From Margaritispora aquatica (Eukaryota; Ascomycota; Leotiomycetes; Helotiales; Discinellaceae): 64,000 bases of DNA. Below the pieces are notes generated by a model. It saw only the letters and a program-made list of their open reading frames with translations, searched no databases and was not told the origin of the DNA. Of this stretch, positions 56,831 to 64,000 are shown in pieces; position 1 is the first letter of the stretch, and each line of letters starts with the position of its first letter. A program made the translations under genes and the position numbers. The stretch is taken from the NCBI GenBank assembly GCA_007644065.1, contig VJWN01000001.1:1936340-2000339 (forward strand). Direction: 5' to 3'.

Positions 56831-58348
56831 ATGGCCGAGCAGCAGAGGCGATCTGCTAGTTGGGTTGAGGTCCAGGCAGAGGTCGGCAATCTGCTGAAGG
56901 ACATTGGTGAGTTGTGTAAGAACTCGTGCGCAGATCAAAGCTACATCATCTCGACCGATTTCATCGAAGCTCTTCAGACCTTTTTGAGCAAGGCTGTAAT
57001 GGACCACGGCGTGCCAAACGACTGCGCTTTCTTGAGCACGTCGGGACAGCATATCAAGAAAGAGGTTGACGCTTATAAGATTCGGATTGCGAAGAAAACA
57101 AGCAATGCCTTTGCTGCGGTTGAAGAGTTAGAGTCTGGCAAGTTGCCACTCCTTTTGAAGATAACATATAACCTTGTACTAATGCTCCACTTTAATAGAG
57201 AGTGATAAAATTCCTGGTATCTTGGACGAGAACGCGCCGTCTGCTGGTCCTGCTACCGGCGCTATCGCTGCAGCTGAAGCGTCAGAGTTCGGTAAGCCTA
57301 CCAATCCCTTAGAAGATAACACGCAATCTGATACTGATGCTCTCACTTCAGCTGATTTTCTACAACGTGGCAGCGACTTAGGAGCAAAGGACGCCTTTGC
57401 TACTACATCGTCAGAGTCTACTGTCACTCGCGGTGTTTCGGAAGAGAGCATGCTGCCTGTCACTCCCGCCGCTGCCATACCAGCCCCCAACACCTCGCAA
57501 TTGTCTTCTACCTTGAAGCGATCGCACGCACGCCTCTCATCGAAGTCCAGTCCATCCAACTTGAACCCTCCAAGTAAGAAACAAGCACGAGAAATTAATC
57601 ACGGACCCAGCTCAGCAGCCAAAGTAAAGGATGATATAGGAGTTGCTGAGTCGAAATCTGAGCAAATTTCACAAGAGGAAAAACCGGGTGCTTGGCGCGA
57701 ACTGTAAGCCTCAAATCTGCAAACCTGCGATTTACGAAATTAATTTGTCACAGGAGGAAGAACTCAAAGAGAAGTACAATACCATCTTTTACAACGCTGG
57801 AGAAGCCAGAGATCGCACGCACTCGTCGAGGCCAGATTGAGCACTGGGAGCTATCGTGCGCACTGATGGCCAAGCATTCGCACAAGTTTAAGGATATCAT
57901 TTCAAAGAAGATGACACGGCAGAGAGATTGGGATGTCAATGATGAGATCTGTTGGGTATATGAGAGGGCCAAGCTTGAAAAGGTTAGTCGATGACTAGCA
58001 TGAGATTTTCTGTCAGTCTCAGTGCTAATACACCCCCAGCCGTTCACCAGGTTTGATCAAGTTGTTTACTTCGACAAGCTCGTGGAATTCGGGCTGAAGC
58101 AGGAGAAGTCCAGCTCTCTAATCCAGGAGATTGCCAGGTGGAACGAGGATCAACATAAATGTGCTCTCCGAACTTGGCACACTTATGCATCGACCAAGGA
58201 AATCAGGGGAGTTATTTTGACTACTGACAAGTACGAGGCTAGCAAGATGGGGTTGTTTCTGGGCGCAAGCCAGGAATACCATGAGGCTCTGAAAGCACAG
58301 TGTGTACTCCATCTATGGTTTAGGTATTTGCGGCCCTTACTGACTTAA
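56831..58348 (+). CDS. hypothetical multi-exon protein, possibly nuclear
   Basis: Exons 56831-57137, 57199-57703, 57754-57982 and 58040-58348 join in frame to about 449 residues. Start MAEQQRRSASWVEVQAEVGN follows ACC for a good context. Exon 1 is helical (LLKDIGELCKNSCADQSYII; DFIEALQTFLSKAVMDHG). Exon 2 is disordered Ser/Thr/Ala-rich with a basic patch (LKRSHARLSSKSSPSNLNPP, then KKQAREINHG). Exons 3-4 are again helical and basic (RGQIEHWELSCALMAKHSHK; FDKLVEFGLKQEKSSSLIQE). The first intron is GC-AG type (TCTG/GCAAGT). The C-terminus is uncertain: a fifth exon after an acceptor near 58356 (DAYVDGGFMNHQ) is possible. No known domain recognised. Confidence 0.7.
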
Positions 58349-59047
58349 ACTTCTAGCCGATGCATACGTTGACGGAGGGTTTATGAATCATCAAATCAGT
58401 ATAACTTCCAGCACTGAATGCATATGTCACTTCACATGATGTCATGATTGGCTTTGGTGACGCGAGATCTCAGCGGATTTCAATGGTGCATCATACAGGA
58501 TAATTGCGGCGTTAATGGAAAACCAAAGATGTAAATAGGAGGTCGATAGTGTTCTAGGTCTTCAGTTGCATTGTGGGCGTTTATGGAAAGTTATGCTTAG
58601 AGTATGTGGTATATAGATCGTCTCGCAGTGGCCATGGATCAGAATCCTAAAGAAGTCACTGTAAACTCAAGGCCTGCTTGCTTTATATCACAGGCAAATA
58701 ATGGATAAATAGTCTGCATGAATAAAGAAATGTTCAGCACCCAACAAATTTTCTCGGTCTATCTGTGAGACCGAAACCATCCGATGGGCTTTTTCAGCGC
58801 GAAATTCATCTTCAGTCTTTGCTCTTTCCAAATAAAGCATCCTAAACCAAACAACCCCCTCGAAAAAATCACCACAAACGATCAGCCAGCAGACCAATCA
58901 AACAACCTAACAGACAAATCTGCGAACCTTACAAACAAGCTCATACCACAAGAACCAAGAACCAACACACTTTTATCTCACCGCAGAAACGCAGACTTCC
59001 TTGCATCGAAAACGCAATTTCCAAAGCATCATCAACAACCTGCAAAC
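58349..59047. other. intergenic
   Basis: No gene visible apart from the possible extra exon of the preceding gene near 58357-58440. The right part is an A/C-rich leader (CCAAACAACC, ACAAACAAGC words, 58850-59045) of the next gene, typical of fungal 5-prime UTRs. Confidence 0.4.
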
Positions 59048-59870
59048 ATGCCTTGGCCGCTCCCCACCCGTGAATACGTCTTCATGCGCGCGATCCTCAC
59101 GCGTCTCCTCGGCAGTCGCAAGCACCCCGTCTACAAGGAGCTCGTACGTCTTGCGCATTGTAAGGATAAAGAGGTCGTGCGGAAGTGGTATCGCGACGTG
59201 ATAGAGCAGGTGTGTGCAGAGGCTGCGGGCGTGGGTGGGCAGGAGGAGCGAGGTGATGGGGGAGCTGGGGGAAAGCGTGGTAGTTCGATTCTTGGTGATG
59301 GGGATGCTGGCGGCGGGATTGGAGGGGTGGGAAGGGAGTATTACATGGGCGGTGATGATTTGAGGAGATTGGTTGGGGATGGAGATGTGGATAGCGCTTC
59401 TGATGCTGCTGTTGTTGGAGATGGTGGTGAAGATGGTGAGTTTGCTTGCCCCCTGAATTTCCTCGGAAAATTCGAAATTCTACAGATGGATGGATCGATG
59501 CTGACATTAATGAGAAGCAGATCTCAATCACGACAATAACCACGGCCACTCTTCTCCAAACACCCATCGTCACCATTCATTGACCAGTCGTACTACACAC
59601 AAGACCCTAGGTCCTCTCCAAAAGGTCCGCCTGGCACTCACGTTCTCTCAGCACCGGCACTTCGTCCGCGTTTCCAAGTCAGCTATCAAGCGTTCATGGA
59701 ATATGGCTTATAGACGCAATATTAAGAAATTGGAGCGCTCTGATGTTCTTTGGGGTGATGGTAGTGAGAGGTTTAAGTGGATTGATAGGAGGTTGATTCC
59801 TGCCTTGGGTTCAGGTGGGGATGGCGATCGGAGGAGGATGGTTAGGGTGAAGAGACCTGGTAGCAAATGA
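59048..59870 (+). CDS. hypothetical basic/Gly-rich protein (245 aa)
   Basis: Exons 59048-59435 and 59521-59870 (intron 85 nt, GTGAGT donor). Start MPWPLPTREYVFMRAILTRL follows an A/C-rich leader. Residues 1-60 form a helical, basic domain (RKHPVYKELVRLAHCKDKEV, then RKWYRDVIEQV). A low-complexity Gly/Asp linker follows (GGEDGxx and GDGDAGGGIGG type). The C-terminal about 80 residues are basic (LQKVRLALTFSQHRHFVRVS; SWNMAYRRNIKKLERSDVLW). The Gly-rich linker has sharply higher GC than the flanks. No family recognised. Confidence 0.6.
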
Positions 59871-60273
59871 AGAGCTTTTTGAGGGTGCTACAATGCTTTG
59901 GGTGGTGGGCTATCAGGGAGAACTTCTTTGGGTCGATTTATGGTATTTCATTAAGTTGCATTGTAGACAAATGATGAAGTCACTTTGATGCATATTTGTG
60001 CGTGGCTTTGCTCAAACTTTCTTGCTCATTGATCTGTGACTATCTGTTCTCCAAGCTGAGAAAAATTGGCATCCACTTCTCTCCCATGCGATCATTTCTC
60101 ATTTACTCCTAACATATCGTAAGGAGGCTTCTTTCAATGTCTCCCCGAAACTCTGTACCCAAATTCGATGCACCCAAACGCCTGGTATACGCCCAATGCC
60201 TCGTAACTCCGCGCTTGAAAACACTTCGCAGATCGAAAAAGAAAATCCCCTCGATCTTTTTGCTATCCCAGTC
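59871..60273. other. convergent intergenic spacer
   Basis: 3-prime flanks of two converging genes; nothing else seen. Confidence 0.4.
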
Positions 60274-61407
60274 TCAGAAGTCGAGCTCTGTGAAGTATTG
60301 ATCGGGCGCACCCAAGAAACTCGCGACAAAGTATGCAGCCTGATGATCTCCCTCTTTCTCTCCAAGAAAGATCCTGCCAGTGCCAACCCACTTCACAAAG
60401 GTAGTCAAGGCAGCCCAGAAAGTCGCTAACTTCATTGCCTTGACTTCCTTGTAGGAGTCCTGTCTCTTTGCGAAGTCGGAAGCCAGCAAGCCCTTGATAT
60501 AGATGCAACAGTTTTTCAGCTTAGCAGCTTTGCCCTGTCTCTTTCCTCCGAAATTCTTCTTTCCCGCAGGATCGAAGACAGCGGTATCGTTAGAGTCATC
60601 GAGCTTGCCAATGCGCTTTTGATGCAATAGGGCGCGACAGGTCGAGGAGTTCTTGGCGAGCTTGCCGAAGGACATCGTGAGGCGGACAGCTCGAGTAACC
60701 CTGAGGTCCTGGTTGGCGGGGACAGATTTCAAAAGGAAGACTTTTGAATGCTCACGGAGAATTCTAATGATGTCGTGTTAGAATGTCCTCTGTGTCTCGC
60801 TTGGGAGGATACTTACTCGGTGAGAGTGAATGGCTTGTTGGCAACGCCAAAAACCAGAGCGTCCAACTTGAGGACATCGTTGCTGCTGCCACCGGTCGCC
60901 TTTGCGAGACGCACTGCAGAGGGCGAATTCAACAGGTCGATGTTATCCTGGTGGTCGCCAAGATCACCTTCTGGGGTTGATTCGCGAGGCAGAAACCGGC
61001 GGGACGAAGGAGAGACGGTTTGTTGCGCTGTTGAATCAGCTTAGCTTCGCTCATCTTGCCAGGCATAGGAGTAATAGGGTAGAAGTACCAGCCAAAAGAC
61101 GGTTGCGGGCGTTGCGCGCACGAAACCGGTCGGCGATCGCATTGTGTCGTTCACGCGCAGCCAGGAAAGCCTTGACGGCCGCAGGACCACTGACATAGCG
61201 GGCAACGCGGGCAAGTTGCTTCCGAGTCAAGTTGCTTGAGTGGCGCTTGACAGTCTTGAAAGCTGAACGCGAAGGAGCAAAGATGGTTGTTTTGCGAAGG
61301 GGTGTCTGCAGATCGATCTCAGGATCAACTTTGGCAATGCGCTTTACAGGCTTGCGCTCTCTGCGATGGTTGGGAGGGGTTATGAGTGACATAGCCATGC
61401 TGGCCAT
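60274..61407 (-). CDS. hypothetical basic protein (339 aa)
   Basis: Exons 61407-61089, 61027-60817 and 60763-60274 (introns 61 and 53 nt) join in a clean frame. The N-terminal third is very basic: MASMAMSLITPPNHRRERKP, VKRIAKVDPEIDLQTPLRKT, then LARVARYVSGPAAVKAFLAA and RFRARNARNRLLA. The middle (NIDLLNSPSAVRLAKATGGS) looks partly disordered. The C-terminal third is a helical/hydrophobic domain (ALVFGVANKPFTLTEILREH; MSFGKLAKNSSTCRALLHQK; KLATFWAALTTFVKWVG). No signal peptide is evident. Possibly nuclear by its charge, which is inference only. Family unknown. Confidence 0.65.
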
Positions 61408-62378
61408 GTTGGGGGATGAGAGTTGGATTTGGAGTTGTTGGAGTTGTGACGTCGTAGAAGATTAAAAGAAGAAAAAAAGGGTTGAGGCTGGGAGATATGA
61501 GAAAGTGGTGCAATATTCACTTGACGCTACCAAGGTGAATTTGTGTAGTGATTTGACCACATTATGTGTTTCTCGGCAATCTAAACATCCTTCGTTCACT
61601 GTGAATGTGCTTCTTGAAGAGCACACACAAATTGTCAGTTATCACGCTCTCTTCTCTCAATGTCCTTATTGTAGCAACATATCTCATAGTAAGGTTGAAG
61701 CTCGTCTTTCCTGAATGGCTGGTTTGTAGTGACACATTCAAATGCTTTCTCAAAGCCATAGTCAGAAGCGTCTTCTTTACTTTATTTTAGTTCAAATCAG
61801 AGCCGATCATGACCTTGCAACAGAACACACATAAGTGTAGAAAGCCCTGCTGCATTTATTGCGTATTAGATAGAGAAGATAATTTACGTCTTCAAGTTCT
61901 TGTACGAAAGGAGTATTTCCAGAGTCCTGAAATCAGCAAGTAAAGTGAATTGGAGGTTCAGAAATCAGGAAGTAGATAATGTAAGTGCCATACTTGTATG
62001 AAAAGAGAATTCTTGCTTATGAACAGATTAAGTCTAATGATGGGTTTAAAGCTTATTTCTTGAACACTATATAGAACTAGTGTAGTTTGAGCTTTTAAAG
62101 ATTCTATGTTATAAGCTATAACCCATATTCACAGCAAGTGACGACAGTGAGCGCAAGAAAGCAGCCAAAAACACAAGTAGAGTCATGCAATGACCAAATA
62201 GAAGAATCTTAGCTTTAGTTTGTAGATATCTGTCATACACGTCAGTGAATAAACTTATACCAACCTGCAAGAGTGAGGTAGACACATATCAATAGTCATG
62301 TGATTTGGACCTCCTACTAGATAAATCTGTTAAGCGAACTTGTCAATGCGTCATGAAAGACTGGCGTCGGTAGCGACG

Positions 62379-62460
62379 GGTGTGTTGGTGCAATGGTAGG
62401 GCGCGCACCTCTGAATTTACTGTTTCAGGACTTCTAGCACTGCCGCGTGATTCGACTGGT
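62379..62460 (+). ncRNA. degenerate tRNA-like sequence (A-box and B-box)
   Basis: TTGGTGCAATGGTAGGGCGC at 62385-62404 matches the D-arm/A-box of fungal tRNAs, and GTGATTCGACTGG at 62447-62459 resembles a B-box. Acceptor and T-stem pairing cannot be completed, and the segment between the boxes is too irregular for a functional anticodon arm. I read it as a tRNA pseudogene or the head of a tRNA-derived SINE rather than an active tRNA. Confidence 0.35.
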
Positions 62461-62560
62461 GTATAACAAGTTTAACTTGTACTGAATATCATATACATCG
62501 CCCCTAAGATCAGGAAGGATCTGGATTAGGGGCTGTGAGATTGGGGGCTCGTGGGCATTT

Positions 62561-62607
62561 GGGGACATATAAAGTGAGCATCGGGGACATGTGAGTATTG
62601 GGGACAT
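62561..62607. repeat. three GGGGACAT direct repeats
   Basis: GGGGACAT occurs at 62561-62568, 62583-62590 and 62600-62607, each preceded by (C/T)ATT or CATC and followed by a short variable spacer (22 and 17 nt periods). Meaning unknown. Confidence 0.55.
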
Positions 62608-62971
62608 TAGAAATCATCTACAGTTGAGGGTTTGATTCCCTTGGTTTGGAAGTGTTCAACTTCTTCGGATAATTTTTTGTCGCATTCCTCGAATTTTCCG
62701 AAGCTTTTTTGACGTCTAGTTTGATTCTCCTTGGGGCGACCACCAAATATTCTACCTTGTTCGATATTTTAAATTAATTTCACCAAAAGGCTGATCACGA
62801 TAAATACAATTTGCTCTAACCAATCCACGTTATGTTTTTTTTTTCATTTGATGCGTTTCGCGTTCTTTTTGATGTGAGTCTACATCCCCCAACGCGACTG
62901 CAGCTACAACTCCACCATCACAGCCTTCAGCCACCAAGGTTGACGAACTCTTTATCCACAATATTCGATAT

Positions 62972-63637
62972 ATGGCGCGCAAGTCTCTCAATCCAGAGGA
63001 GATCTCCTTTATGCTCAGCTATTACTTCAGCCAGCTGGTCATCCGTCAGCTGCGCGTCCGCAAGTCTCTTGCCTTTCGATCGAGGTTCAAGCGATGGGCT
63101 CGTTGCAACGAAGACAAGATTCGCGAATACTACCACCAAAAAGGAGGATCGAAGGATGTCTGTGGAGAACCAACCATTGCGGCCCTGATGATGGATTCTG
63201 CTGAGCGCATGCGGGGTCGAGATCGTTATGCTAGCCCGGACTCCATGGACGGAGAGCATGAAGACAGAGCTGAGGTCGGTGATGAGGATCGCAAAGAAGA
63301 CAGATTTATGTGTCCAACCAGTAAGTTTAGGTCCTGAGTCTTAAATAATAGAGATGCTGACAATACCATAGAAGTTGCTTCTCCTCTTGGCTTCTGCCCT
63401 GCTTGCCAGCGTGCCAGAAACTGCAAGCTCGCCATGTTCGGTCCTAGGTTCCTACCAATTACTGATACTTCGATCTTTCGCCACCCTTTCACCATCAAGA
63501 AGTCATCGATCCTACACCAAGGCTGCTGCGAGCATTCTCGAAAACGCATGAAGCGATCTGTTCTGGCCTCGATTCGATCAGAGGAACCGGTGTCTGCTAT
63601 TGTGAGGAGAGGAGCACGTCGACATCGAAAGGGATGA
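62972..63637 (+). CDS. hypothetical basic cysteine-containing protein (204 aa)
   Basis: Exons 62972-63320 and 63372-63637 (intron 51 nt with GTAAGT). Start MARKSLNPEEISFMLSYYFS. Residues 1-70 are a helical basic domain (QLVIRQLRVRKSLAFRSRFK, then RWARCNEDKIREYYHQKGG). An acidic segment (SMDGEHEDRAEVGDEDRKED) precedes the splice. Exon 2 has clustered cysteines (FCPACQRARNCKLAMFG, then GCCEHSRKRMKRS), which could bind a metal ion with the CPT just before the splice. It ends in a basic tail (RRGARRHRKG). The alternation of basic helix, acidic linker and basic tail loosely recalls the gene at 59048, but I see no real similarity. Family unknown. Confidence 0.6.
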
Positions 63638-64000
63638 AAAAGGATTGGCGATGCACAATTGGTGGTGGAGACGAGTAAGATGGGGACTTGGTTTGAGTGA
63701 GTCTCTGGATACCTCGAGGGTGGAGTTTGGTGCTTAAGGCTTTTGCTTGCCAGCATCTTGATTACCTAGGCATCACAAAATAAGACCATCACACCAAGTA
63801 TTGCCGTTTCCCAATGATGTGACAGTTTGTACTTCTCGTGGAGTGTCTACATTGATCTGACGTTCTTTCTCTAACAGCCACAAGAATCATACATTCATTC
63901 ATCAACCAGTCCAAAACACCACGCACTGGCACACAGTTATATCCCCCAATACACGCACTAAGCAGTAAGACTTCCCAATCCTATCAATGGAAAATCAAAA
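63638..64000. other. right-edge spacer
   Basis: Downstream of the last gene; no ORF or repeat. The CA-rich stretch from about 63895 looks like a 5-prime leader of a plus-strand gene that would start beyond the window. Confidence 0.35.

Larger units (their letters stand above)
61408..62971. other. long spacer with tRNA-like remnant and G-rich repeats
   Basis: No protein gene recognised; overlapping ORFs at 61505-61790 on both strands shadow each other. It contains a tRNA-like A/B-box segment (62379-62460), three GGGGACAT words (62561-62607) and the leader of the next gene with a T-run near 62835. Confidence 0.4.

Noticed and set aside
1..64000. CRISPR arrays, bacterial operons, rRNA genes
   Set aside because: No regularly spaced direct repeats with unique spacers, no Shine-Dalgarno-led gene strings and no rRNA-like conserved blocks were seen; the DNA is eukaryotic nuclear.

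Overview
The window is nuclear DNA of a filamentous ascomycete (Pezizomycotina). Genes carry many short introns (about 41-140 nt, most 45-70) with GTAWGT-like donors, CTAAY-like branch sites and YAG acceptors. The gene families are typical of this group: a HET-domain protein, a Zn2Cys6 transcription factor, a fungal-rhodopsin-like membrane protein, PAN1, sphingolipid C9-methyltransferase and small secreted cysteine proteins. A Celp0028-like secreted protein and the general gene content would fit Leotiomycetes (Helotiales), but that placement is only an inference. Gene models were assembled by hand by joining reading frames across consensus splice sites. Where all exon phases add up to a clean frame the model is firm; elsewhere this is stated.

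Layout. 0-10 kb: a decayed gene at the left edge, a chromate transporter, another decayed gene with a hypothetical coiled-coil gene, a small gene broken in an A-run, and a long Lys/acidic module-repeat protein with a duplicated exon-intron unit. 10-16 kb: a Gal4-type regulator convergent with a sugar-porter gene, followed by an AT-rich spacer. 16-24 kb: a HET-domain gene, an F-box/2EXR-like gene, then a dead MFS transporter gene interrupted by two terminal-inverted-repeat elements. One of these is a hAT-type MITE with a perfect 8-bp target duplication inside the ancestral N-terminal codons. 24-31 kb: a GMC oxidoreductase, a rhodopsin-like protein and a purine-cytosine permease. 31-33.5 kb: a gene-poor spacer. 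33.5-44 kb: a molybdenum-cofactor-sulfurase-like enzyme, a DUF7580-type protein and a long C2H2 zinc-finger protein ending in a ubiquitin-like domain. 44.7-47.6 kb: a 102-residue six-cysteine secreted protein split over four exons, and a Celp0028-like secreted protein. 49-56 kb: conserved housekeeping genes (sphingolipid C9-methyltransferase, PAN1). 56.8-64 kb: four hypothetical genes and a tRNA-like remnant.

Functionally the window mixes a conserved core (endocytosis/actin by PAN1, glucosylceramide methylation, purine uptake) with an accessory part. The accessory part contains allorecognition- or NLR-like families (HET, DUF7580, C2H2 with ubiquitin-like domain), candidate effectors, pseudogenes and transposon debris. 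Notable signals are the MITE-in-gene insertion with a reconstructable empty site, the duplicated 50-nt intron/exon unit, the high count of GC-AG introns (four found), and the small secreted protein whose exons are too short to show as single ORFs. No clearly new multi-gene system was found.
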